35,792 nucleotides of DNA from Proteobacteria bacterium UBA1148 (GCA_002311835.1 DBZY01000077.1:1-35792), one strand, 5' to 3'; positions 24,670-33,440 are shown, counted from the stretch's first letter. Notes: generated by a model not told the origin, from the letters alone. Numbers and translations are program-made.

Positions 24670-24858
24670 ACTAGCAGCCCGGTGGTATCTGAGTAGAGCC
24701 GCGGGGCATAGATGAAAAGTTGAAATAGAAGCTTCTAATGCATACTTTGATTAAGTTCTGGTGCAGTCTGACAGTTATTAAGTAACGGGCGGTATAGATT
24801 TTAACGAGATGGCGCATACAAGACTGGGAACGCGAATCTAGAGTGGGAGAGTGGAATT

Positions 24859-25893
24859 ATGAAGAAGCTCGTAGCGCCTTTTCTTTGCGCGTTTCTAACG
24901 CCTTTTACAGCGTCTGGGCATCATTCATTTGCGGAAATCGAGGGGGGCATTGATCAAGAGCTTGTTGGCGAGGTTGTGCGCGTCCAATGGCAAAATCCAC
25001 ACATACGATTGGGCATCCGGGTGCGGGAGGATGACGGCACCGAGCAAGTCTGGGACCTGGAAGGAGCGGACTTGAATAGCCTCAATCGCGCCGGGGTGAC
25101 AGGAGATTTCGTTCAGCTTGGGCAGGTTGTCAGAGTTGCGGGGACGACCTCGACTCGACGCGAGCAATATCTGGCGGTAAACAATCTCTTGCTGCCGGAT
25201 GGCCGAGAGGTACTGATGCGTAGATCAGCTCGATCGAGATGGTCGAACGTGACGTTCGGTGTGCACCGCACCGATTATGCTGGTCTGGCTGAGTTCGAGC
25301 CGGTAGATAATATCTTTCGCGTGTGGACTACGGTGCAGTCTAACGAACCAGATTTCATCGTAGACCCCCCGCTGACGCCTACGGCTCGTGCTTTCTACGA
25401 GGGGTTCGATCCGATCACCGACGATCCTGTTGTTCGTTGCGTGACCCCTGGAATGCCTGAAGCGCTTTCATACATTGGCCCTCACCCGGTCGAGTTTGCT
25501 GAGCGTGATGATGGTGACATCGTGCTTCGCATCGAGTCCGACGACAACGTTCGGATCATCCACATGGGTAAGGGTGCGAGCGCGGTAGAACAACCATTCT
25601 CGCCCTTGGGCTACTCAGTGGGCCGCTGGGAAAGCGACGTTCTCATTGTGACAACAACTCGAATCAATTGGCCTTACTTCAAGGTTCGTGGTCTTGTGGC
25701 AGCGCCTCAGAGCGAGGACGTGGAGATCGTCGAACGCTTTACCCTTGATCGGGAGGTGGGTGAGTTGACCTACGGTTTTACGGCCAGGGACCCGTATACT
25801 TTTACTGAGCCCGTGACGGCGGAGCGATATCACGTGTGGCGCTATCGACCCGGCGTCTCAATACAGCGGTATGGCTGTAGTTTGGGGGGGTAG
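24859..25893 (+). CDS. DUF6152-type + G-Y-S-V-x-x-W domain fusion (copy 3)
   Basis: Exported protein of 344 residues; function unknown, same architecture as the gene before it. The signal peptide ends ASG before His21-His22 (HHSFAEIEGG). The DUF6152-type domain has VQWQNPHIRLGIRV, VWDLEGADL and LGQVVRVAGTTS. The second domain has VRCVTPGMPEALSYIGPHPV, VRIIHMGKG, PLGYSVGRWESDVLIVTTTR, then INWPYF, EIVERFTLDRE, DPYTFTEPVTAERYHVWRY and the terminal Cys (RYGCSLGG). It starts 189 bp after copy 2; that gap shows no further gene or clear promoter. It ends facing the reverse-strand amidohydrolase, 108 bp away. Confidence 0.78.
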   Translation: MKKLVAPFLCAFLTPFTASGHHSFAEIEGGIDQELVGEVVRVQWQNPHIRLGIRVREDDGTEQVWDLEGADLNSLNRAGVTGDFVQLGQVVRVAGTTSTRREQYLAVNNLLLPDGREVLMRRSARSRWSNVTFGVHRTDYAGLAEFEPVDNIFRVWTTVQSNEPDFIVDPPLTPTARAFYEGFDPITDDPVVRCVTPGMPEALSYIGPHPVEFAERDDGDIVLRIESDDNVRIIHMGKGASAVEQPFSPLGYSVGRWESDVLIVTTTRINWPYFKVRGLVAAPQSEDVEIVERFTLDREVGELTYGFTARDPYTFTEPVTAERYHVWRYRPGVSIQRYGCSLGG

Positions 25894-26001
25894 CTTAAGA
25901 GTCCCCGGGACAGAGATCAGATCCTACCAGTGTGAACCCGAGGTAGCGCCACCGGGCGGCTAGAGCCTGAACACAGGGGGTGGGACGGTGAGGAATCGTT
26001 T

Positions 26002-27786
26002 TTAGTTCGGGCGCACCAGAAGATGCACGGAGTTTGACGTGCCCCCTTCCGGCGGGGGGTTGAAGACGTGAATCTCGATCGAGCGATTGCCGACAATGGC
26101 GATGCGCTGTTGGGGTCCGGGAGCCCGGTACGGGTCGGGGCCCGGGCTCGCCACCAGTTCGGCCGGCAGATCGAATTCGAGGCGACGGGGATTGATGACT
26201 GTGGTCTCAACCGAGATACCGTTCACTCGAATCAGCGATGTTAATAGGAATCCGCTGCCTTCGAGGACGACGCGCGTCTTGCCGGCGCCGGCGTTAACCG
26301 CTGCAGGCGTGACCGAGCTGATCACCGGCGCGAAGGTGGCTCCAGCCACCGACCGCGACGGGGAGGTAAACGCGTAGTACTCTGGGTTGTAGCCGAGCTG
26401 GATCCAGACACCGCCTTTCATCACTCGTTCGATGGAGAGCGCGTTGGTGATATCGCTCACGGGGTTCGCGCTGAGCACAACGAGATCCGCCTGCTTGCCC
26501 GGCTCGAGCGACCCAACGCGAGCTACACCGCGTGCGCCGTTTTTTCCCTCGAGCAGCTCAGCCGCCCAACGCGTGGCTGACTTCAGTGCCTGTATCGGTG
26601 TCAGGCCGGCTTCGACGAGCATCTGCATCTCATGTTGCAGGCTCAAGCCCGGGACGCCACCGGATATCGTGTCGGTTCCCGCCTGGATCTTTCCGCCCGC
26701 CTGGGCCCAGCGCCTGACGAATTCGAGCACGTTCTGATAGCCCGCTTGGAACTCCGCTTTGTCCTCATCCGGCAGATATTTGGTGAACGGAAGGTTCTCG
26801 TAGCGCCGAGAGAAGTTTTTGATCTGCCGATGCTTTGCGAGCAGGCTTTTGGCAATGTTCTCCGGGAAATAAACGAGGTCCGAGTTGCTGATGACACGAT
26901 AGTCGTCCAGCTCGTGCTGACCGGCGTCTTCGCTCATGCCTCCCCATTCATAGAGCAGTGTGGGATTCAGGTAGACGCCGGCCTCGACCGCGTCCTCGAT
27001 CATCTCATCCATCCGGTTCCAATCGGTCATGAACGAGGCCCATGTCAGAAACTCGCCGTTCCGAAACGCGTCGAGATCCGATCGTGACATGGCAGCCTGG
27101 GTGAAGCCCCAGACGTGCTCCACCGAGTCCATGCCGTCGCGGATAGCCTGAGGTGCGTTTTCCGCGTGGCCGAAGATTAGAAAGCCGTTGTTGTGCACCT
27201 CTTCGGCCGCTACCGCGAACACGTTTCCCGAGACGTCGTTGTAGTCAGGAAAATGGGCCATGTCTGGCTCCTTGGCGAGCCACTCCTGGACAAGTTCGCG
27301 AATCCTGTCCTGATCGTCGTCAGGAGAGAACGGTATCCGGGCACCGCTGTGATAGATCCGGGGCAGTCGCTCGGCGACATGGCTTCTCGCGCGCAAGGCC
27401 GGGTCAATGTTGGCCATGGCGACAATCGAGGTGACGCCGTGATTCAGAAAGAGTTCTCCCATCCAGTCGAGCCAATGGACGTGAGAATCGATCAACCCCG
27501 GAATCACATACTGGCCATCCAGCTCAATGATCTCCGCGCCTTCGGGCGCGGCGGAACCTGCGGGAAGAATGGCACTGATCGTGTCGCCGTCAATGAGGAG
27601 TGAACGATCGGACAGGGGCGCATCGGACACTCCGTCGATGATCGTTGCGCCCGTGAGCAGAAAAACATCGGTGGTATCGTGCTGTGCGAGCCCTGGTATC
27701 GAAGTTGCTAGTAGTAGGCCGACCACGATCGCGCGACCGACAAAGGTGATCGGATCCACGAAAACTCTGACTGGACTGGTTTTCAT
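26002..27786 (-). CDS. Secreted metal-dependent amidohydrolase with IPT/TIG-like C-terminal domain
   Basis: Exported hydrolase of the amidohydrolase superfamily (imidazolonepropionase/prolidase-like subgroup), 594 residues. Signal peptide to about residue 35 (LLLATSIPGLAQ). The first metal motif is GLIDSHVHWLDW (His102, His104), later FGHAENAPQAIRDGMDSVEH, and the Asp in QAGTDTISGGV, with the closing ARVGSLEPGKQADLVVL. After the barrel, residues from about 487 (PVISSVTPAAVNAGAGKTRV, VLEGSGF) look like an immunoglobulin-like IPT/TIG domain, unusual for this family. ATG 27786 has GAGGG upstream; longer open starts (27963) run into the divergent gene. Visibly richer in G+C than neighbours. The substrate cannot be told from sequence; an amide, dipeptide or lactone are all possible. 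Confidence 0.85.
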   Translation of the reverse strand: MKTSPVRVFVDPITFVGRAIVVGLLLATSIPGLAQHDTTDVFLLTGATIIDGVSDAPLSDRSLLIDGDTISAILPAGSAAPEGAEIIELDGQYVIPGLIDSHVHWLDWMGELFLNHGVTSIVAMANIDPALRARSHVAERLPRIYHSGARIPFSPDDDQDRIRELVQEWLAKEPDMAHFPDYNDVSGNVFAVAAEEVHNNGFLIFGHAENAPQAIRDGMDSVEHVWGFTQAAMSRSDLDAFRNGEFLTWASFMTDWNRMDEMIEDAVEAGVYLNPTLLYEWGGMSEDAGQHELDDYRVISNSDLVYFPENIAKSLLAKHRQIKNFSRRYENLPFTKYLPDEDKAEFQAGYQNVLEFVRRWAQAGGKIQAGTDTISGGVPGLSLQHEMQMLVEAGLTPIQALKSATRWAAELLEGKNGARGVARVGSLEPGKQADLVVLSANPVSDITNALSIERVMKGGVWIQLGYNPEYYAFTSPSRSVAGATFAPVISSVTPAAVNAGAGKTRVVLEGSGFLLTSLIRVNGISVETTVINPRRLEFDLPAELVASPGPDPYRAPGPQQRIAIVGNRSIEIHVFNPPPEGGTSNSVHLLVRPN

Positions 27787-27827
27787 TGTCGGCCCTCGTT
27801 GGTTTTCTTCTCGCTGCCTAGTCACGA

Positions 27828-27864
27828 CATTGTATCGCCGTGTGTCGGCGGCGGCGATACAATG
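27828..27864. promoter_or_regulatory. Perfect 13-bp inverted repeat in a divergent promoter region
   Basis: CATTGTATCGCCG (27828-27840) and CGGCGATACAATG (27852-27864) are exact reverse complements separated by 11 bases. The element sits in the 142-bp gap between the divergent amidohydrolase and quinoprotein genes, 41 bp from one start codon and 64 bp from the other. It could be an operator for a dimeric regulator controlling both genes (the outer TTGTAT/ATACAA is reminiscent of some GntR-type half-sites) or a hairpin in the leader RNA. No regulator gene lies nearby. Confidence 0.55.
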
Positions 27865-27928
27865 GAGACTCAGTATGTCGGCCCGATCGGTCCAAGCCCG
27901 GCGGCGGGCACGACGAAGGAGAAGAAAA

Positions 27929-29632
27929 ATGATGTTGGTCACGCGCGCTACGTCGCTACTCATTCCTGTGCTGATGCTCTCGGCGGTATTCAGTTCTTCC
28001 TATGCCCAACAGGCTTCATTCATCCCGGTGACTGATGCCGTCCTACAGGATCCGGAGCCGGCGGACTGGTTGAGGTGGCGACGAGGGAGCGACGGCAGCG
28101 GCTACAGTCCGCTCGATCAGATAAACCGTGAGAATGTGGGGGAGTTGCGCCTAGCTTGGTCTTGGGCCATGGCGAGCGGGCTGCAGCAGCCGGAACCGAT
28201 CGTGTATCAGGGTGTCATGTATCTACCACACACGCACGGCGTGGTCCAGGCGTTGGACGCCCGAACTGGCGACCTCATTTGGGAGTACCGTCGAGATTTG
28301 CCCGAGGGCATGGGCAATTTCCTGACGCGAAGCTTGGCACTCTACGAGGATAAGGTTTTCCTGACGACCGAAGACGCCTATGTGGTCGCGTTGGATGCGC
28401 GTACCGGGCGAGTCGTCTGGGAGATGGAAGTGGGCGATGCCGACGATCGATTGCGGTACACGTCCGGACCCATCGCCGCCGAGGGTAGGGTCTTTGCTGG
28501 TCTGTCATGCGGCACGGGCACGTCGCGGAGTTGTTTCCTTAGCGCCCACGACGCGAACACGGGAGAGGAGCTCTGGCGCAGGGAGTCGGTTGCCGGGCCG
28601 GGAGACCCAGCCGAGCACAACGCGACTTGGGGCGGAGTACCTCACGAGCAGCGCCGCAAGGCGTCCTTCTGGATGACGGGCAGCTACGATGCGGATTTGG
28701 ATCTGGTCTACTGGACGACTGCGAGTGCATCTCCCTACCCGGAGCTCCATAAAGGTAGCGGCGACGGTGCACTGTTGTACACGAACTCGATTCTGGCGCT
28801 CGATGCCGGCTCGGGTGCGATCGAGTGGTTCTTCCAGATGCAACCTCGTGACAACTTCGACATGGATCACCAGGACAATCCGATCCTCGCCGACGTCGAG
28901 ATCGACGGCACGGTGCGCAAGGTTATCTATCTACTTGGTAAGCCAGGCATCTTGTGGGCGCTGGACCGGGAAGACGGAGAGTACCTGTGGCACCAGCAAC
29001 TCGTGGCCTTCCAGAATCTATACGAGCAGATAGATCCATCGACGGGCGCAATTACGATGAACGAGTCACTGATCCCGAGAGAGATCGGCGAGGCCCCACT
29101 CGTATGCCCAGGCATGCGAGGCGGAAAGCTCTTCCAGACGAATGCCTACAATCCCGTTACCAATGCTTTATACAACCCGGTGAGCAATGCTTGCTCGATC
29201 TTTGAGGTCGTCCCGTTGGACGAGATCACCTCCGGCGTCGATTACGACCAGATTCAACATATGCAAGGTTCCGGTGGACAGGTCGGCCGCCTCACCGCCG
29301 TGTCGGCCACGACCGGGGAGATATTGTGGACTCACGACCAGCGGGCCGCGCTGGGGTCCGTCTTGACAACCGGAGGCCGCTTGGTCTTCGCGGGCGACCT
29401 GCACCGCTACTTCAGGGCGTTCGACGCAGCGACGGGCGATGTGCTGTGGGAGACGCCGCTCAGCGCCCCAGTGTCCGGTTATCCCATGAGTTATGCGGTG
29501 GACGGTAAGCAATACGTGGCGGTTGGCGTCGGGGGCAACAGCACCGGCGTTACACACCTTGCCACTCTGTATCCCGAGCTCAGGGCGCCCAACGGGAGTA
29601 ATATACTGATGGTCTTTGCGCTTGGAGATTAG
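27929..29632 (+). CDS. Exported PQQ-dependent dehydrogenase-like quinoprotein
   Basis: Periplasmic beta-propeller oxidoreductase of the methanol/ethanol dehydrogenase type, 567 residues. Signal peptide to about residue 26 (MLSAVFSSSYAQ). It starts with DWLRWRRGSDGSGYSPLDQI, typical of the family, then tryptophan-docking repeats (ALDARTGDLIWEYRR, ALDARTGRVVWEME, AHDANTGEELWRRE, ALDAGSGAIEWFFQ, ATTGEILWTHDQ, AATGDVLWETPL). NFDMDHQDNP takes the place of the catalytic Asp region, and the C-terminus reads YAVDGKQYVAVGVGGN. No cytochrome c domain. The pair of adjacent Cys of classical enzymes is not obvious. ATG 27929 has AAGGAG seven bases upstream; the frame is open back to 27527 but that overlaps the amidohydrolase. 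Confidence 0.88.
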   Translation: MMLVTRATSLLIPVLMLSAVFSSSYAQQASFIPVTDAVLQDPEPADWLRWRRGSDGSGYSPLDQINRENVGELRLAWSWAMASGLQQPEPIVYQGVMYLPHTHGVVQALDARTGDLIWEYRRDLPEGMGNFLTRSLALYEDKVFLTTEDAYVVALDARTGRVVWEMEVGDADDRLRYTSGPIAAEGRVFAGLSCGTGTSRSCFLSAHDANTGEELWRRESVAGPGDPAEHNATWGGVPHEQRRKASFWMTGSYDADLDLVYWTTASASPYPELHKGSGDGALLYTNSILALDAGSGAIEWFFQMQPRDNFDMDHQDNPILADVEIDGTVRKVIYLLGKPGILWALDREDGEYLWHQQLVAFQNLYEQIDPSTGAITMNESLIPREIGEAPLVCPGMRGGKLFQTNAYNPVTNALYNPVSNACSIFEVVPLDEITSGVDYDQIQHMQGSGGQVGRLTAVSATTGEILWTHDQRAALGSVLTTGGRLVFAGDLHRYFRAFDAATGDVLWETPLSAPVSGYPMSYAVDGKQYVAVGVGGNSTGVTHLATLYPELRAPNGSNILMVFALGD

Positions 29633-29642
29633 CGAAGAGTTG

Positions 29643-29718
29643 CATCCGCGTGGATGTTAATACCGACCAAATAATTAGAATTGCACAACAAAAATGATCT
29701 TGCGCCACGGCGCTTTTT
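29643..29718 (+). terminator. Hairpins and T-run after the quinoprotein gene
   Basis: CATCC-GCGT-GGATG (29643-29656) is followed by GCGCC-AC-GGCGC (29702-29713) and TTTTT (29714-29718). The second is a short intrinsic terminator-like element, ending just before the SD of the next gene. Confidence 0.5.
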
Positions 29719-29734
29719 ATCTGGGAGAAGATAG

Positions 29735-31483
29735 ATGTCGCTTATTGTTTTTCCGATACGTTTCTTACTCGCCCTTTTTCTCCTTTGTACTATGCTACCC
29801 GCATTAGCACAGAAGCCTAGGATTGCTATTTTTTCCGGGCCGACCGCCACGATTCAAAACAGCGAGCCCCTTGTAACCAGCAACTATGCTCGGGCTAAGT
29901 ACGGGTTACCTCTTCTAACCAATCCGGACGGTATGCCAATCCTATTCGATGCGGTTCGGCCCCAGCGCCTGGCCGCGCCCGTAACCGTTTACTTAGAGGT
30001 GTTCAGTGCGCATCCGCTGGAAGAAGACATGAAAGAGCTTTATGCGCCGCCTGATGGCTACGTTGATCCTGAGACAGGAGTTTTCCAAAACGAGCGCCGC
30101 GGGTCCGGCGACGTTCCAGTTTACGAGGTTCGGCTGAGTCCAGAGGATGGTCTTTATGCCTTGCCTTATATGGCGCGTCAGGCTGATGGCAGAGCTTGGG
30201 ATGGTCATTGCGCTGACGGTGTGGACGTCTCGAAAGAGAGCTGCCGTGTGCCTTTCTATCCGGATGCTTCACGTATCTTCGAAGAGATTGATCGGTTCGG
30301 TATTGGTGTGGGAGGGCGGAATAATCTTCTCAGCTCTAAAGCAGACTTCGATTTCTATCGACCCGCGCCGTCGGGCGGTTATAGAAAGGGGCTTCCTGCA
30401 AACGAACGTACTGATGTTGGTGACGGTGCTATTCCAGAGGAGGTTTGGGGCCGTGACTTTTTTACCTACTTACCGGTATCAGAAGCGCCAACTATGCTCA
30501 CACTAGCGCGTTTAACTAACGCGGTACAGAAAGCGCTCACAACAGAGGAATACGCGGGAGCCATTTGGCTCGAAGGTAGCCCAACTATAGAGGAGACGAC
30601 TTATTGGCTCGGGCTGCTAATTGATACCATCATTCCCATCGTCGGTAATGCTTCTCAGCGAACCCATGGAATGCTCAGTAACGATGGCGATCGCAATATT
30701 GTGGATTCTGTCGACTACATTCTATCGGGCGTGTGGCAGGATTCTAACGGTGAGGATCGGATTGGCGCCGTAATGATCCAGGAGGAGCAAATATTCACTG
30801 CACGTGACGTGACGAAGGGCGATGATCGTCCGGGCGGGTACCTTGCAACCGGTGGTCACGGAGGCATCATCGGGAGCATCCGCCCGATAGCCTTATCATT
30901 CCTACCAACCAAAAGACATACCCATACCTCGGAGGTGAACCTGACGATGCTCCCCAACCACGTGACGGGTGTCAGCCATGAGGGGGAGATCGAGGTTGGC
31001 ATAAAGAACGACCAGGGTGAGCTTCTCGAATCCGCTATTCCGAAGGTAACTCTCATAAAGCACCTTCGATATCTTCCGGACGATTTCTCCGATGATCCTG
31101 AGATGGTGGTGGAAGTTCTGGGACGGATTGAAAAGAATCTCACGGATTCTCCTCTTTCGGGCTTCGTGCTTGAGGGGCAAGCGCCTTATGGGGGCGCCGA
31201 TGAACCAACTCTCGCAGCGCTTAGACGTGCAGCACTTACAGGTATGCCTGTCGTGCGCGTGGGCCGAGGGCATAACGAGGGATTTACACCAACCAATGCT
31301 AACGATCTTTTCATCGAAGGTGGGAATCTGGCAGCACCGAAGGCACGCCTTCTTCTGATGGCCTGTCTGATGAAGTTTGGAAGCCTGCCTTTACCAGAGG
31401 ATCGTAACAATCCTACTGACGCTGAATTGGATGCAATTCAAGCTAAGGTTGTTACCTATCAGGCTGTTTTTGATGCTCATTGA
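29735..31483 (+). CDS. Exported asparaginase-fold protein with altered active site
   Basis: 582 residues with a signal peptide (cut near ALA|Q, residue 25). The mature N-terminus IAIFSGPTATIQNS then LVTSNYARAKYG lines up with the first strand of type II L-asparaginases (ATGGTI, SNYTVGKVG). After an extra segment (about 64-245) the fold resumes with LTLARLTNAV and WLEGSPTIEETTYWL, then VGNASQRTHGMLSNDGDRNI, FTARDVTK and GGNLAAPKARLLLMACLMKF. In E. coli AnsB the catalytic Thr89-Asp90 lie in HGTDTMEET; here the position is EGSPTIEET, so Thr-Asp is replaced by Ser-Pro, while the Lys162 equivalent (Lys361) and a Thr in the first motif remain. Activity is therefore doubtful or different. First gene of a tight five-gene run. 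Confidence 0.75.
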   Translation: MSLIVFPIRFLLALFLLCTMLPALAQKPRIAIFSGPTATIQNSEPLVTSNYARAKYGLPLLTNPDGMPILFDAVRPQRLAAPVTVYLEVFSAHPLEEDMKELYAPPDGYVDPETGVFQNERRGSGDVPVYEVRLSPEDGLYALPYMARQADGRAWDGHCADGVDVSKESCRVPFYPDASRIFEEIDRFGIGVGGRNNLLSSKADFDFYRPAPSGGYRKGLPANERTDVGDGAIPEEVWGRDFFTYLPVSEAPTMLTLARLTNAVQKALTTEEYAGAIWLEGSPTIEETTYWLGLLIDTIIPIVGNASQRTHGMLSNDGDRNIVDSVDYILSGVWQDSNGEDRIGAVMIQEEQIFTARDVTKGDDRPGGYLATGGHGGIIGSIRPIALSFLPTKRHTHTSEVNLTMLPNHVTGVSHEGEIEVGIKNDQGELLESAIPKVTLIKHLRYLPDDFSDDPEMVVEVLGRIEKNLTDSPLSGFVLEGQAPYGGADEPTLAALRRAALTGMPVVRVGRGHNEGFTPTNANDLFIEGGNLAAPKARLLLMACLMKFGSLPLPEDRNNPTDAELDAIQAKVVTYQAVFDAH

Positions 31484-31496
31484 TCGAGGGGACGTT

Positions 31497-32504
31497 ATGA
31501 CTACAAAAACTAATCGATTAAATGTTTATGGATATTTGATCTGTGGCTACGGTTTGTTGTTGGCTACGACAACAGTAACTACTCATGCTCAAATGAGGGA
31601 GGTCGGCGTTAGTCCCTGGGGGGCAACAGATGAGATTGGACGCCTTAATCTCATTACACCTGAATCGCGTGCCGATATCTTGTCTAGAATCAACGGGGGT
31701 ACCGTGTACGATTTATCAGTGGAATATTTTGTTGGCATGCCCAGTTTTCAGGCCCTAGGCGACCCTGGTTACAAGTTCTGGATGACCCATACCCCTAATG
31801 GCACGGTAGTCGATGATCCGAATGGTCTTGGCCGGGAGATGAATGAGCATGTCACTTACTCAGGCTCGGCTATCTCGATGTATACCCACATGGGCACCCA
31901 CATAGATACGTTGAATCACTTCGGTTTAAACGGAAAAATATGGAATGGTTATGAGGCTCAAGAATATCTTGGTGATCGCGGTTGGAAGGTAACTGGCGCA
32001 GAAGAGATTCCACCGATTATTGCAAGAGGGGTGCTTATTGATGTTGCTGCTGCCAAAGACGTCGATATGTTAAGTGATGGTTATCGCATCAGTCGTCAAG
32101 ATCTGATTGATGCATTAGTAATACAGAATGTGGAGTTAGAAGAGGGCGATGTCGTATTAGTCCGAACTGGGCGCATGAGAGTTTATGAGGATGCAGCCGC
32201 ATACATGGCTAATAACCCTGGACTTGGTTTGGAGGCAGCTAAGTTTTTGGTTGAAGAAAGTGGCGCTATTGTCATTGGTCTGGATAATCTGAGTTTCGAG
32301 GTATCCTCCTCAGAGCTTGAGGATGACTATATTCCTGTCCATACTTATCTTCTGGCGCAGCAAGGTACACCAATTCTTGAGTTAGTTTATCTGGAAGATC
32401 TTTCAAGAGATGCTGTCTATGAGTTCGCGTTTATTGGTGGTTCATTAAAGTTTCGGGGGGCGGACGCAGCACCAATGCGACCCATCGCTATCCCCGTGCG
32501 CTGA
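31497..32504 (+). CDS. Exported cyclase-family (kynurenine formamidase-like) hydrolase
   Basis: 335 residues; N-terminal signal peptide (GLLLATTTVTTHA|Q). The cyclase/KynB family metal motif HMGTHIDTLNHF (His131, His135, Asp137, His141) is complete. GVSPWGATDEIGRLNLITPE at the start and PIIARGVLIDVAA and GDVVLVRTGRM in the middle agree with the family, whose cytoplasmic members hydrolyse N-formylkynurenine and others act on small amides, esters or cyclic substrates. ATG 31497 has GAGGGG upstream; the frame is open back to 31377 but within the previous gene. It lies 13 bases after the asparaginase-fold gene and 7 bases before the next, so is co-transcribed. The substrate is unknown. Confidence 0.85.
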   Translation: MTTKTNRLNVYGYLICGYGLLLATTTVTTHAQMREVGVSPWGATDEIGRLNLITPESRADILSRINGGTVYDLSVEYFVGMPSFQALGDPGYKFWMTHTPNGTVVDDPNGLGREMNEHVTYSGSAISMYTHMGTHIDTLNHFGLNGKIWNGYEAQEYLGDRGWKVTGAEEIPPIIARGVLIDVAAAKDVDMLSDGYRISRQDLIDALVIQNVELEEGDVVLVRTGRMRVYEDAAAYMANNPGLGLEAAKFLVEESGAIVIGLDNLSFEVSSSELEDDYIPVHTYLLAQQGTPILELVYLEDLSRDAVYEFAFIGGSLKFRGADAAPMRPIAIPVR

Positions 32505-32511
32505 CTAATTG

Positions 32512-33429
32512 ATGAAAGCTATGATAAGAATAAAGCGATTGATGTTTGTCGGACTCGTTGGAATGATCGTAGCCCCGACCATGTCGCAGGAAGATATTCA
32601 GTTTGAGGTGGAGTGGCAGCATATGTTGGCGCTAGGGCAAGAGCACGAGACCGCGTGGGATTTGTATTTAACGTTGCAGGAAGCAGCAGATGAGCCGTTG
32701 GCGCCTACCTCAATTGAGCAGTTACCGGATTGGTCTGGACTCTGGACCCATACCAGGGACGGCGCTATAGCTGCTCAAACCGGTTCATTTTTCGGCCCAG
32801 GGCCTGGCGGTATTACGCCGAAGTTTTCCCCAGCAGCTGTGGAGATGTTGGAAGAAGGAGTCACACGTAATGCTGAGGCGCTCACCTATGATGAGAATAT
32901 CAGTCAGTGTGGTCCACCAGGATTCCCACGATGGCTCGCTATTCCCTTTCTTAGAGAGTTCATTGTCCGGCCAGAGCAGACTTGGCTGTCATCTGAGACA
33001 GTCAATAATGTACGCCGAATCTATACAGATGGGCGTAGCCATTCCTCCGCAATGGAGCGGTACCCACTGTACTATGGGGACTCCGTTGGTTTCTGGGACG
33101 AGCAAAAGTTAGTAATCCATACTACCCAGCTCATGGCGCGTGCCATGGGACGCAATACGCTGCGGCAGAGTGAACAGATGGAAACTGTAGAGATCTGGGA
33201 GAATGTCGATGAGAGTACCATCCGCGCTCACGCTTGGTTCTATGATTCATCTATTTTGGAAGAGTCCTGGTACGTGCAGCGGTACTACGCTCGGGTCCCG
33301 AACGATGATAAGAGTCTTCGGATGCGATACTGGCACTGTGGAGAAAATGAGAACAATAACGTTTTTCAGACCGACGAAGGTAGCACTCAGTACTCTGACT
33401 TCACTTTTAGCAATGAAGACGACCGCTAG
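32512..33429 (+). CDS. Exported protein with the unnamed disulfide domain (copy 4)
   Basis: 305 residues from ATG 32512 (ATG 32521 also possible); signal peptide KRLMFVGLVGMIVAPTMSQ. Function unknown. The order of hallmarks is the same as in copies 1-3 but with more divergence: LPDWSGLWTHTRDGAI, ITPKFSPAAVEMLEEG, then SQCGPPGFPRWLAIPFLREF (first Cys), VRRIYTDGRSH, YGDSVGFWDEQKLVIHTTQ, VEIWENVDES, and the terminal RMRYWHCGEN (second Cys). A short helical segment at about 20-60 (EVEWQHMLALGQEHETAWDL) is extra. It has no DUF6152-type domain itself; that domain is encoded by the next gene, 11 bases downstream. Confidence 0.75.
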   Translation: MKAMIRIKRLMFVGLVGMIVAPTMSQEDIQFEVEWQHMLALGQEHETAWDLYLTLQEAADEPLAPTSIEQLPDWSGLWTHTRDGAIAAQTGSFFGPGPGGITPKFSPAAVEMLEEGVTRNAEALTYDENISQCGPPGFPRWLAIPFLREFIVRPEQTWLSSETVNNVRRIYTDGRSHSSAMERYPLYYGDSVGFWDEQKLVIHTTQLMARAMGRNTLRQSEQMETVEIWENVDESTIRAHAWFYDSSILEESWYVQRYYARVPNDDKSLRMRYWHCGENENNNVFQTDEGSTQYSDFTFSNEDDR

Positions 33430-33440
33430 GAGGTATAGGC

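Noticed and set aside
25945..25964. Imperfect hairpin between the convergent genes at 25893 and 26002
   Set aside because: Arms have a mismatch or shift in register and no T-run follows.
26632..27603. Open frames on the forward strand opposite the amidohydrolase
   Set aside because: High G+C makes long antisense frames common; translations are Arg/Pro-rich with no family motifs.
27527..27928. N-terminal extension of the quinoprotein by 134 codons
   Set aside because: It overlaps the amidohydrolase start region and the inverted repeat; the signal peptide and AAGGAG place the start at 27929.
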